This document shows positions 24,781 to 33,060 of a stretch of 64,000 nt of DNA, piece by piece. The stretch is from Micromonospora sp. CB01531 (GTDB lineage: Bacteria; Actinomycetota; Actinomycetes; Mycobacteriales; Micromonosporaceae), in assembly GCF_001905095.1 (NCBI RefSeq), contig NZ_LWLS01000138.1, positions 1-64,000 of the forward strand. Direction: 5' to 3'. Each line of letters opens with the position of its first letter. Within the stretch, counting starts at the first letter, position 1. The notes under the pieces are model-generated. The model did not search any database and was not told where the DNA came from. It saw nothing but the letters and a program-made list of their open reading frames with translations. Both the position numbers and the translations under genes were made by a program.

Positions 24781-26507
24781 TCCGCCTGCTCCGCACGCAC
24801 CTGCGCCCGTACCGGCGGTTGCTGGCCGCGGTGGTGGCGTTCCAGTTCGTCGGCACGATGGCTTCGCTCTACCTGCCGAGCCTCAACGCCGACATCATCG
24901 ACCGTGGCGTGGCCCTGGGCGACACCGACCAGATCCTGCATACGGGCGGCTGGATGCTGCTCGTCAGCCTGCTCCAGATCGCCTGCTCGATCATCGCCGT
25001 GTATCTCGGCGCGAAGACCGCGATGGGGTTCGGCCGGGACGTCCGGGCCGGCATCTTCCGCCACGTCAACCGCTTCTCGGCCCGCGAGGTGGCCCGGTTC
25101 GGGGCCCCCTCGCTGATCACCCGGAACACCAACGACGTGCAGCAGGTGCAGATGCTCGTGCTGCTGAGCTGCACCATGCTGGTCGCCGCGCCGATCATGA
25201 GCGTCGGCGGCGTGGTCATGGCGCTACGCGAGGACGTCGGGCTCTCCTGGCTGATGCTGGTCTGCGTGCCGGTCCTGGCGATCGCGCTGGGCCTGATCAT
25301 CCGGCGGATGGTGCCGGGGTTCCGGCTCATGCAGACCCGGATCGACACGGTCAACCGGGTGCTGCGCGAGCAGATCAGCGGCATCCGGGTGGTCCGGGCA
25401 TTCGTCCGCGAGCCGTACGAGACGAAGCGGTTCGGCACCGCGAACGCCGACCTCACCGCCACCGCCCTGCGCGTCGGCCGGCTCCAAGCGCTGATCTTCC
25501 CGGTGGTCATGCTGGTGCTGAACGTCTCCAGCGTCGCGGTGCTCTGGTTCGGCGCGGAGCGGATCGACGCCGGGCAGATCCAGATCGGCGCGCTGACCGC
25601 CTTCCTCCAGTACCTCATGCAGATCCTGATGGCGGTCATGATGGCCACCTTCATGCTGATGATGGTGCCGCGCGCGGCGGTGTGCTCCGAGCGGATCGTC
25701 GAGGTGCTGGACACCGAATCGTCGGTGACGCCGCCGGCCGAGCCGATGCTCGCGATGACCAGGCCCGCCGAACTGGAACTGCGCCGGGTCGGCTTCCAGT
25801 ACCCGGGGGCGAGCGCGCCGGTACTGCACGACGTCTCGTTCCGGGCCAGCCCCGGCCAGACCACGGCCATCATCGGGTCCACCGGCGCCGGCAAGAGCAC
25901 CCTGCTCTCGCTCATCCCCCGGCTGGTCGACCCCACCGACGGCGCGGTGCTGGTCGACGGGATGGACGTGCGGCTAATGGAACTGGACGAGGTGTGGCGC
26001 CGGATCGGGCTGGTGCCGCAGCGGCCGTACCTGTTCACCGGCACGGTCGCCAGCAACCTACGGTACGGCAACCCGGACGCCACCGACGCCGAACTCTGGG
26101 CGGCGCTGGAGATCGCCCAGGCCCGGGACTTCGTCGCGGAGATGCCGGGCGGGCTGGACGCGCCGATCGCACAGGGCGGCACGAACGTCTCCGGCGGCCA
26201 GCGGCAGCGGCTGGCGATCGCCCGGGCGCTGGTCCGCAAGCCGGAGATCTACCTCTTCGACGACTCGTTCTCGGCGCTCGACCTCGGCACCGACGCCCGG
26301 CTACGGGCCGCGCTGAAGCCGGTCACCGCGAACGCGGCGGTGGTGATCGTGGCCCAACGGGTCTCCACGATCGTCGACGCCGATCAGATCATCGTGCTCG
26401 AGGACGGGGGCGTCGTGGGCATGGGACGACACGAGGAACTACTGCAAACCTGCCCGACCTACGCCGAGATCGTGGCGTCCCAGCAGACGGCGGAGGTGAC
26501 GGCATGA
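24774..26507 (+). CDS. ABC exporter half-transporter, degenerate-site subunit
   Basis: A 577-residue type IV ABC exporter subunit. Six membrane helices lie in residues 1-310. The nucleotide-binding domain has Walker A GSTGAGKSTLLSLIP, signature NVSGGQRQRLAIARAL, and Walker B IYLFDDSFSALD, in which the catalytic Glu is Asp. That change is typical for the degenerate half of heterodimeric exporters such as BmrC or TM287. The partner gene at 26587 has the canonical Glu. The subunit is coupled to the MarR gene upstream. Substrate unknown; multidrug or lipid export is likely. Confidence 0.93.
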   Translation: MLIRLLRTHLRPYRRLLAAVVAFQFVGTMASLYLPSLNADIIDRGVALGDTDQILHTGGWMLLVSLLQIACSIIAVYLGAKTAMGFGRDVRAGIFRHVNRFSAREVARFGAPSLITRNTNDVQQVQMLVLLSCTMLVAAPIMSVGGVVMALREDVGLSWLMLVCVPVLAIALGLIIRRMVPGFRLMQTRIDTVNRVLREQISGIRVVRAFVREPYETKRFGTANADLTATALRVGRLQALIFPVVMLVLNVSSVAVLWFGAERIDAGQIQIGALTAFLQYLMQILMAVMMATFMLMMVPRAAVCSERIVEVLDTESSVTPPAEPMLAMTRPAELELRRVGFQYPGASAPVLHDVSFRASPGQTTAIIGSTGAGKSTLLSLIPRLVDPTDGAVLVDGMDVRLMELDEVWRRIGLVPQRPYLFTGTVASNLRYGNPDATDAELWAALEIAQARDFVAEMPGGLDAPIAQGGTNVSGGQRQRLAIARALVRKPEIYLFDDSFSALDLGTDARLRAALKPVTANAAVVIVAQRVSTIVDADQIIVLEDGGVVGMGRHEELLQTCPTYAEIVASQQTAEVTA

Positions 26508-26590
26508 GCCGCAGCGAGCGCAGCGAGCGAATCAGCCAGCTCAGTGCCACCGGTCATGGCGGCGCCGAGCGAAGCGAGGTGACGGCATGA
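26508..26590. repeat. Approximately 83-bp dispersed repeat opening an ATGA stop/start overlap, copy 1
   Basis: The 15-mer GAGGTGACGGCATGA occurs at the end of the first ABC gene (26493-26507) and again at the start of the second (26576-26590). The sequence between contains GCAGCGAGCGAATCA and CATGGCGGCGCCGAGCG. A related copy lies at 38582-38660. Removal of the repeat would restore an ATGA stop/start overlap between the two genes. Confidence 0.7.
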
Positions 26591-28725
26591 CCGCCGTACC
26601 CGAGCAGAAGCCGGCCGCCGGCGGCCAGGGCCCCAACGGGCGGGGCCCCGCCGGGGCCGCCCCCGGTGGAACGGGCCCCGGCGGAAAGGGCCCCAATGGG
26701 CAGGGCCCCGGCGGGGCCGGGCCCGGCGGGAAGGGCCCCGGCGGGCCGCCGAACCGGCTGCCCCCGGCGGGGCGGCGCCCCGGCGGCGGCCCGCCATGGA
26801 TGGGCGCCGCCATGCCGGCGGAGAAGTCGATAAACTTCGGGCCGTCGGCCCGGCGGCTGCTGGGCCGCCTGCGGCCGCACCGGCTGCAACTGGCCGCGAT
26901 CATCACGCTGGCGCTGGCCAGCGTCGGGGCGAGCGTGGTCGGTCCGAAGATCCTCGGCCACGCCACCGACCTGATCTTCAGCGGAGTGATGGGCCGCCAG
27001 ATCCCCGCCAGCCTCACCACGGAGCAGGCGGTGGCCGCGGCTCGGGCGGCCGGCCACGACAACTACGCCGACATGCTGGCCCGGATGGACGTGGTGCCCG
27101 GGGCAGGCATCGATTTCACCGCGCTGGGTCGCACGCTCACGCTGGCGCTCGCCCTCTACCTGGGCGCCAGCCTGCTGATGTGGTGGCAGGGCTGGCTGCT
27201 CAACGGCGTGGTGCAGCGGACCGTGCTGCAGCTGCGCGCCGAGGTGGCGGAGAAACTCAACCGGCTGCCGCTGCCCTACTTCGACCGGCAGCCCCGGGGC
27301 GAGTTGCTCAGTCGGGTCACCAATGACATCGACAACATCTCGCAGACCCTGTCGCAGACGCTCAGCCAGCTGCTCAGCGCACTGCTGACCGTGGTCGGCG
27401 TACTGGCGATGATGTTCTGGATCTCGCCGCTGCTGGCCCTGGTCGCCCTGGTGGCGGTGCCGCTGTCGGTGATCGTCACGCAGCAGATCGCCAAACGCTC
27501 GCAGCGCAGGTTCATCGCCCAGTGGCGGCACACCGGTGAGCTGAACGGCCTGATCGAGGAGGCGTACACCGGTCACGAGCTGGTCAAGGTCTTCGGCCGG
27601 CAGCGCGAGGTGCAGGCCGACTTCGAGGCCAAGAACGACGAGCTGTTCAAAGCCAGCTTCGGGGCCCAGTTCATCTCCGGGATCATCATGCCGGCGATGA
27701 TGTTCGTCGGGAACCTCAGCTACGTCGCGATCGCCGTGGTCGGCGGGCTGCGGGTGGCCTCCGGGTCGATGAGCCTCGGCGACGTGCAGGCGTTCATCCA
27801 GTACTCGCGGCAGTTCACCCAGCCGCTCACCCAGGTCGCCTCGATGGCGAACCTGCTGCAGTCCGGGGTGGCCTCCGCCGAACGGGTCTTCGAGGTGCTC
27901 GACGCCGAGGAGCAGGCCCCCGACCGGGCCCTACCGGCCCGGGTCACCGGCCGGGTCGAGTTCGAGCACGTCTCCTTCCGGTACGACCCGGACAAGCCGC
28001 TGATCGACGACCTGTCGCTGGTCGCCGAGCCCGGTCACACGGTGGCCATCGTCGGCCCGACCGGCGCCGGCAAGACCACCCTGGTCAACCTGATCATGCG
28101 GTTCTACGAGCTGGACGCCGGCCGGATCACGCTGGACGGGGTGGACATCACCGCGATGCCCCGGGAGGAGCTGCGCAGCCGGATCGGCATGGTGCTCCAG
28201 GACACCTGGCTCTTCGGCGGCACCATCCGGGACAACATCGCGTACGGGCGGCCGGAAGCCACCGAGGAGGAGATCCTGGCGGCGGCCCGGGCCACCTTCG
28301 TGGACCGGTTCGTCCGCAGCCTCCCCGACGGGTACGACACCGTGATCGACGAGGAGGGCAGCAACGTCAGCGCCGGCGAGAAGCAGCTCATCACCATCGC
28401 CCGGGCGTTCCTCGCCGAGCCGTCGCTGCTGATCCTGGACGAGGCGACCAGCTCGGTGGACACCCGGACGGAGGTGCTGCTCCAGCGGGCCATGGCGGCA
28501 CTGCGCTCGGACCGGACCAGCTTCGTCATCGCGCACCGGCTCTCCACCATCCGCGACGCGGACCTGATCCTGATGATGGAGAACGGCCGGATCGTCGAGC
28601 AGGGCGCGCACGACCAACTCCTCGCCGCCGACGGGGCGTACGCCCGGCTGTACCGGTCGCAGTTCGCCGGCGCCGCGATCGACGACGAGGGACCGGTCCC
28701 GGCCGGCGCGCCGGCCCGGAGCTGA
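26587..28725 (+). CDS. ABC exporter half-transporter, canonical-site subunit
   Basis: A 712-residue subunit. The first 75 residues are a low-complexity Gly/Pro tract of repeated GPGGKGPNG-like units. The membrane domain (about 90-420) has six helices. The nucleotide-binding domain has Walker A GPTGAGKTTLVNLIMRF, signature NVSAGEKQLITIARAF, and Walker B LLILDEATSSVDT with the catalytic Glu. With the preceding gene it should form a heterodimeric exporter in which only one ATP site is fully active. The GAGGTGACGGC ribosome site is supplied by the repeat just upstream. Confidence 0.94.
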   Translation: MTAVPEQKPAAGGQGPNGRGPAGAAPGGTGPGGKGPNGQGPGGAGPGGKGPGGPPNRLPPAGRRPGGGPPWMGAAMPAEKSINFGPSARRLLGRLRPHRLQLAAIITLALASVGASVVGPKILGHATDLIFSGVMGRQIPASLTTEQAVAAARAAGHDNYADMLARMDVVPGAGIDFTALGRTLTLALALYLGASLLMWWQGWLLNGVVQRTVLQLRAEVAEKLNRLPLPYFDRQPRGELLSRVTNDIDNISQTLSQTLSQLLSALLTVVGVLAMMFWISPLLALVALVAVPLSVIVTQQIAKRSQRRFIAQWRHTGELNGLIEEAYTGHELVKVFGRQREVQADFEAKNDELFKASFGAQFISGIIMPAMMFVGNLSYVAIAVVGGLRVASGSMSLGDVQAFIQYSRQFTQPLTQVASMANLLQSGVASAERVFEVLDAEEQAPDRALPARVTGRVEFEHVSFRYDPDKPLIDDLSLVAEPGHTVAIVGPTGAGKTTLVNLIMRFYELDAGRITLDGVDITAMPREELRSRIGMVLQDTWLFGGTIRDNIAYGRPEATEEEILAAARATFVDRFVRSLPDGYDTVIDEEGSNVSAGEKQLITIARAFLAEPSLLILDEATSSVDTRTEVLLQRAMAALRSDRTSFVIAHRLSTIRDADLILMMENGRIVEQGAHDQLLAADGAYARLYRSQFAGAAIDDEGPVPAGAPARS

Positions 28726-28751
28726 CGGTGGACGGATCAGCCGGCCCGGGT

Positions 28752-28779
28752 CCGGCCTCCGCCGCGCGGCGGGGGCCGG
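28752..28779. terminator. Hairpin between convergent ABC exporter and ThrRS-like genes
   Basis: CCGGCCTCCGCCG (28752-28764) pairs with CGGCGGGGGCCGG (28767-28779) with one mismatch or wobble. It stands between the two convergent stops at 28725 and 28791. Confidence 0.5.
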
Positions 28780-28790
28780 CCGGGCGGGCG

Positions 28791-30008
28791 TCAGGCCCCG
28801 GGCAGCAGGTCGGCCGAGCGGGCGGCGACCACCCGCCCGATCAGCCCCAGCGCGTCGGGCACCGGCATCGGGTCGAGCCCGCGGCCGTCGCGCAGCCGCA
28901 GGGACACCGACCCGTCGGCCGCCTCCCGGGAGCCCACCACCCCGAGGTACGGGACCTTCCGGCGGGCCGCGTCGCGGATCCGGGCACCCAGCGAGCCGGC
29001 GTGGTCGACCTCGACGCGGAGGCCGGCCGCCTCGGCCCGCCGGGCCAGGTCGCCGGCGGCGTCCGCCTGGCCGTCGTCCACCGGCAGCAGCACCAGTTGC
29101 ACCGGCGCGTACCAGGCCGGGAAGGCGCCGGCGTGCACCTCGATCAGGTACGCGAAGAGACGTTCCATGCTGCCGACCAGGCTCCGGTGCACCATCACCG
29201 GCCGCTTGCGGCTGCCGTCCGCGTCGACGTACGACAGGTCGAACCGCTCCGGCTTGTCGAAGTCGAGCTGGATGGTGGAGATGGTCGACTCCCGGCCGGC
29301 CGCGTCGACGACCTGGATGTCGATCTTCGGGCCGTAGAAGGCCGCCTCGCCGCGCCCCTCGGTGAAGTCCACCCCGTCGAGCGCGGCGCGGAGCAGCTCC
29401 TCGGCCCGCGCCCACTGGGCGTCGTCGCCGACGTACTTCTCCCCCGGCCCGCGCAGCGACAGCCGGAACCCGGCCGGCCGGACGCCGAGCGCGGCGTGCG
29501 CCTCGCCGATCAGCCGCAGGATCTCGCGTACCTCGTCGCCGACCTGGTCCAGGGCGCAGAAGTTGTGCGCGTCGTTGAGCGAGATGGCGCGGACCCGGGA
29601 GAGCCCACCGAGCACCCCGGAGCGCTCCGCCCGGTACATCCCGCCCAGCTCGGCGACGCGCAGCGGCAACTCCCGGTAGGAGCGACCCCGTGCTCGGAAG
29701 ACCAGCGCGTGGTGCGGGCAGAGCGCCGGCCGGAGCACGAACTCGTCGTCGGCGGACAGCCGCATCGGCGGGAACATGTCGTCGGCGAAGTAGCCGAGAT
29801 GCCCGGACAACTCGAACAGCTCCCGTTTGCCCAGCGGCGGGGAATAGACGTGCCGGTAGCCGGCCCGGCGCTCCAGGTCCCGCACGTACTCCTCGACGGC
29901 GTGCCGGGCGGCGGCGCCGGCCGGCAGCCAGATGGGCAGCCCGGCCCCCGACAGGGGATCGGAGACGAACAGCTCCAACTCCCGGCCGAGCCTGCGGTGG
30001 TCGATCAT
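28791..30008 (-). CDS. Short threonyl-tRNA synthetase paralogue (catalytic and anticodon domains only)
   Basis: A 405-residue class II synthetase; full ThrRS is about 640-680. It starts directly in the aminoacylation core (GLPIWLPAGAAARHAVEEYV), with motif 2 region RPALCPHHALVFRARGRSYR and zinc-site residues of the ThrRS core (Cys in PALCPHH, His in VMVHRSLVGSMERL). The anticodon-binding domain is about residues 300-400. The N-terminal TGS and editing (N2) domains are absent, so mischarged Ser-tRNA(Thr) would not be cleared by this protein. The ATG at 30008 has an AAGGAG site. A Thr-rich leader peptide and hairpin upstream suggest threonine-dependent attenuation. It may be a stress, resistance or backup enzyme. 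Confidence 0.88.
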   Translation of the reverse strand: MIDHRRLGRELELFVSDPLSGAGLPIWLPAGAAARHAVEEYVRDLERRAGYRHVYSPPLGKRELFELSGHLGYFADDMFPPMRLSADDEFVLRPALCPHHALVFRARGRSYRELPLRVAELGGMYRAERSGVLGGLSRVRAISLNDAHNFCALDQVGDEVREILRLIGEAHAALGVRPAGFRLSLRGPGEKYVGDDAQWARAEELLRAALDGVDFTEGRGEAAFYGPKIDIQVVDAAGRESTISTIQLDFDKPERFDLSYVDADGSRKRPVMVHRSLVGSMERLFAYLIEVHAGAFPAWYAPVQLVLLPVDDGQADAAGDLARRAEAAGLRVEVDHAGSLGARIRDAARRKVPYLGVVGSREAADGSVSLRLRDGRGLDPMPVPDALGLIGRVVAARSADLLPGA

Positions 30009-30060
30009 GTCGCTCTCCTTGATCGGGTACGACCCGGAGGCGAGCTGGCCCGGAACGCCG

Positions 30061-30093
30061 CGAGGCCCCGGGGCGGTTCGCCCCGGGGCCTCG
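30061..30093 (-). terminator. Attenuator hairpin before the ThrRS-like gene
   Basis: CGAGGCCCCGGGGCG pairs perfectly over 15 bp with CGCCCCGGGGCCTCG, with a 3-nt loop. It lies between the leader peptide stop (30106) and the gene start (30008), within the 5' leader rather than after a gene, as expected for a transcription attenuator. Confidence 0.75.
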
Positions 30094-30105
30094 TCGACGG
30101 ATACG

Positions 30106-30159
30106 TCAGTGCGGCGCGCCGGGGATTCCCGGCGTCGTGGTCACCACCGCGCTGCGCAT
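30106..30159 (-). CDS. Threonine leader peptide (MRSAVVTTTPGIPGAPH)
   Basis: A 17-codon reading frame with ATG at 30159 and TGA at 30106-30108. Codons 7-9 are ACC ACG ACG (30141-30133), three Thr in a row, at the regulatory position of a classical attenuator. Directly after these codons a 7-bp stem (30117-30123 with 30128-30134) begins, and the 15-bp terminator hairpin follows at 30061-30093. The arrangement is leader peptide, pause hairpin, terminator, then a threonyl-tRNA synthetase-like gene. No strong Shine-Dalgarno is seen ahead of the ATG, so the transcript may start close to it. Confidence 0.7.
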   Translation of the reverse strand: MRSAVVTTTPGIPGAPH

Positions 30160-30575
30160 GCGGCGACCGTACGCGCGACGGGTCGGTTCGCGCACCCGGA
30201 TTTAGCGCCCGCGCGGACTGGGCGGTGGAGGCGAGGCGCGGTGCAGCCCGCCAGTCCGTTCCCCGCGAGCTCTGCGGGGAGCGGGGGCGGGTCGCCGGCA
30301 CGGGACCTGCCGGCGACCCGCGACGGCCCGGACGCCGGAAACGGGGGATCCGACGTCCACGCGGCCGCGTCCCGACAACGGTACGCCGATGACCGCCGAT
30401 CCGCCGCCCGCATGGGTGGCCGGCGCCACGCCGGGGAAGCGTCACATTCGCCGGCCCCGAATCGTTGTCCACCGGTGGCCCTGTCGTGTCAGGGGTCACC
30501 ACCGGGCCGGGCACCCCGGGGTGGCGCGGGACATGCCGTCAGGCTCGGTGCGATCGAACGGGGGACTCCGGCGAG
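30160..30575. other. Divergent intergenic region with two strong hairpins
   Basis: This stretch of about 416 nt separates the ThrRS-like leader from the DedA gene. It contains TCCCCGC/GCGGGGA (30260-30266 and 30274-30280) and a perfect 14-bp stem GCGGGTCGCCGGCA/TGCCGGCGACCCGC (30287-30300 and 30308-30321, 7-nt loop). No convincing protein gene is seen. It should hold the promoters of both flanking genes, and a small RNA is possible. Confidence 0.5.
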
Positions 30576-31211
30576 GTGGCGGTCTTGCCCGAACTCATCG
30601 CTGACGTCGCATCGCCGACGTGGGCGTACGCCGTGCTGTTGGGGTTGCTGATCGCCGACGCTTTCGTGCCGGTCGTGCCGACCCAGGTCGTCATGATCAC
30701 CACCGGCGCGCTGACCGTGTACGGCGGGCTCAGCCTGCCGCTCACCATCGCCGTCGGCGCGCTCGGCGTCATCGCCGGCGATCTCGCCTGCTACCTGCTC
30801 GGCCGGACCGCACCGGACCGCCGGGCGCCCCGACACGCGACGCCCAGCCGGGCCCGCCGGGCCGTCGCCCGGGCCACCCGCGGGCTGCGCGAGCCGGGAC
30901 CACTGGTGATCCTGCTCTGCCGCTTCGTGCCGGGCGGCCGGATGGCCGCCTGTTTCTCGGCCGGGCGCAGCCGCTACCCGTACCGCCTCTTCCTGCTCTA
31001 CGAGACCTTGGCGGCGACGGGCTGGGCGACGTACGGCAGCTTGGTCGGGCACCTGGGCGGCCGGGCACTGACCGAGTCGGCGTGGCGGCTCGTGGTGATC
31101 GGCGGGGTGGCGGCGGCCGGGTTCGCGGCGGCCGGCTGGGCGATGAGCGCGATCAGCGCCCGCCACACCCGCACGGAGGCCGAGGCCAAAGTTCGAGTCG
31201 GGGTCGACTGA
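30576..31211 (+). CDS. DedA/VTT family membrane protein
   Basis: A 211-residue membrane protein. It has DedA-type features: the first helix pair around LLGLLIADAFVPVVPTQVVM, a conserved GVIAGDLACYLLGR segment, and the FVPGGRMAACFSAGRSRYPY loop that matches the DedA RFVPGVR motif. These proteins work in membrane lipid transport and homeostasis. The GTG at 30576 puts the protein start just before the first helix; upstream in-frame sequence lacks coding character. Usual function in this organism is unknown. Confidence 0.82.
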   Translation: MAVLPELIADVASPTWAYAVLLGLLIADAFVPVVPTQVVMITTGALTVYGGLSLPLTIAVGALGVIAGDLACYLLGRTAPDRRAPRHATPSRARRAVARATRGLREPGPLVILLCRFVPGGRMAACFSAGRSRYPYRLFLLYETLAATGWATYGSLVGHLGGRALTESAWRLVVIGGVAAAGFAAAGWAMSAISARHTRTEAEAKVRVGVD

Positions 31212-31385
31212 CTGCCCATCCCCTGGTCGATCGCCTCATGGGCAGCGCCTGTCGTCGCACGGATCGGCAACATCCACCTCAACGTCGCCTGACCCGTGAG
31301 CCGCAGCCGGTAGGGGAGTTCCCGGGGATCGAAGTGGGTGTCCATCCCGGATCCGTTTCGGGTGGCCTCGGCGACAGGCTGGGGC

Positions 31386-32141
31386 ATGCCCGAAAACCGG
31401 AGACGCGCCCTGTTGGCCCTCGGCGGGATCGCCCTGGCGGCGGTGCTCGCCGTACTCGGTCACCTCGAGGTGAACGACGATCTGAGCCCCTGGTCGCTGA
31501 CCGTCAGCGACTTCGCCGTCTCCGACCGGGGCGGCGCCATCGACGTGGCCATGGCGGTGCTCGCCGCCGCGACGGCGGTGCTGATCCCGGCCCTCTGGCG
31601 TACCGGATCGGGGGCGGACCCCGGCGGGTCGCGGCGAGCAGGTGGCGGACGGGCGCCGACCGGCGGCGGGGCACCCGCCCGGCCGGGACGGCGGCCGCGG
31701 GTGGCCGGGATGTTGCTGTCCGCCTGGACCGCCGGCCTGGTCACCTCCGCCGTGGTGCCCACCAACGAGCCCGGCCTACCCATGGACACCGCGGCCTACC
31801 TGCACCGGTACGCCTCGGTGGTCGCCTTCCTCGCCCTTCCGGTCGCCGGCTGGCTGCTCGCCGGGCACCTGGGCGGTCGCGCCGCCGGCTGGCTGCGCGC
31901 GCTCACCCTGGCCAGCCTGCTGCTGGCCGGGGCGATGATCTGGTCCGCCTACCCGGGCGAGCGGATGCTGATCGGGCTCGCCGAGCGTCTGCTCATCGTC
32001 ACCGAGGTCACCCTGCTCAGCGTGGTCGCAGTGGCACTGGCCCGCCGACCGGCCGGCCGCGTCGCCGAGGCCGTCCCGGGAACGGCGGCGGCGCCCGCTC
32101 CCTTGACCTCAAGGGAGCTTCAACTCTTAGCGTCCGATTGA
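31386..32141 (+). CDS. DUF998 family membrane protein
   Basis: A 251-residue membrane protein with about six hydrophobic segments. DUF998 features seen: DDLSPWSLTVSDFAVSDRGG early on, MLLSAWTAGLVTSAVVPTNE, then MDTAAYLHRYASVVAFLALP with a conserved His. A cytoplasmic loop rich in Gly and Arg is at about 75-105. The biochemical role of the family is unknown. ATG start at 31386. An NmrA-like gene follows 36 nt later on the same strand and may be co-transcribed. Confidence 0.8.
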   Translation: MPENRRRALLALGGIALAAVLAVLGHLEVNDDLSPWSLTVSDFAVSDRGGAIDVAMAVLAAATAVLIPALWRTGSGADPGGSRRAGGGRAPTGGGAPARPGRRPRVAGMLLSAWTAGLVTSAVVPTNEPGLPMDTAAYLHRYASVVAFLALPVAGWLLAGHLGGRAAGWLRALTLASLLLAGAMIWSAYPGERMLIGLAERLLIVTEVTLLSVVAVALARRPAGRVAEAVPGTAAAPAPLTSRELQLLASD

Positions 32142-32177
32142 CGGGTCGACGGCGGCCGGTCGGACGAGGAGGCGGAG

Positions 32178-33014
32178 ATGATCCTGGTGACGGGGGCGAC
32201 CGGCACAGTCGGTCGGGAGGTGGTGTCGCTGCTGCTCGCGCGGGGCGAACAGGTTCGGGCGGTGAGCCGCGACCCGTCCCGGGCGGATCTGCCGGCCGGG
32301 GTCGAGGTGGTGGCCGCCGACCTCGGCGACCCCGCCTCGCTCACGCCCCACCTGACCGGCGTCGAGGCGGTCTTCCTGATCTGGCCGTTCACCGACCCGG
32401 CCGTGGCCCGGCGGGCCGCCCCCGAGGTCGCCCAGGCGATCGCCGAGCATGCGTCCCGGATCGTCTACCTCTCCGCCCCGGGCGCCGCTGACCAGCCGGC
32501 GTCGTTCTGGGCGGAGGTCGAACGGGCGGTCGAGGCGTCCGGCGCGGCATGGACCTTCCTGCGGCCGGTCGGCTTCGCCGCCAACACCCTGATGTGGGCC
32601 GACCAGATCCGCGCCGGCGACGTGGTGCGCTGGCCGTACGGGGGCGCGGCCCGGTCACTGATCCACGAGCGGGACCTGGCCGAGGTGGCCGCGGCGGCGT
32701 TGACCTTGGACGGCCACGCCGGCGCCCGGTACCTGCTCAGCGGTCCGGCGACGCTGACCCAGGAGGACCAGGTACGCGCCATCGGCCGGGCGGTCGGCCG
32801 GGAGCTGCGCTGGTCGGAGATGCCGGTCGGCGAGGCACGGCAGATGCTCGCCGCCGCCTTCGGCGACCCGGCCTTCGCCGACGCTGCGCTGGCCGGCTGG
32901 GCCGCCTTCGTCGCCCGTCCCGAACAGGTCACCGACACGGTACGGCAGTTGACCGGCCACCCCGCCCGCACGTACGCCGAGTGGGCCGCCGACCACGCCG
33001 CCGCCTTCCGCTGA
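32178..33014 (+). CDS. NmrA-like NAD(P)-binding oxidoreductase
   Basis: A 278-residue atypical short-chain dehydrogenase. The Rossmann motif is VTGATGTVGREVVSLL (residues 4-19), followed by VRAVSRDPSR and the Ala/Asp-rich DLGDPASL segment. The middle has SAPGA and the WTFLRPVGFAANTLMW motif common in NmrA/HSCARG proteins. The C-terminus includes YLLSGPATLTQEDQVRAIGR. Such proteins act as NADPH sensors or reductases. A ribosome site GGAGG occurs just before ATG 32178. A perfect terminator begins at the nucleotide after its stop codon. Confidence 0.88.
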   Translation: MILVTGATGTVGREVVSLLLARGEQVRAVSRDPSRADLPAGVEVVAADLGDPASLTPHLTGVEAVFLIWPFTDPAVARRAAPEVAQAIAEHASRIVYLSAPGAADQPASFWAEVERAVEASGAAWTFLRPVGFAANTLMWADQIRAGDVVRWPYGGAARSLIHERDLAEVAAAALTLDGHAGARYLLSGPATLTQEDQVRAIGRAVGRELRWSEMPVGEARQMLAAAFGDPAFADAALAGWAAFVARPEQVTDTVRQLTGHPARTYAEWAADHAAAFR

Positions 33015-33055
33015 CGCGTCCTCGGGCCGGTCGCCCCGGCCGGCCCGAGGACGCG
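33015..33055. terminator. Perfect 16-bp bidirectional terminator
   Basis: CGCGTCCTCGGGCCGG (33015-33030) and CCGGCCCGAGGACGCG (33040-33055) are exact inverted repeats with a 9-nt loop. It begins immediately after the NmrA-like stop and ends 6 nt before the convergent lpdA stop. Confidence 0.85.
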
Positions 33056-33060
33056 GCGGG

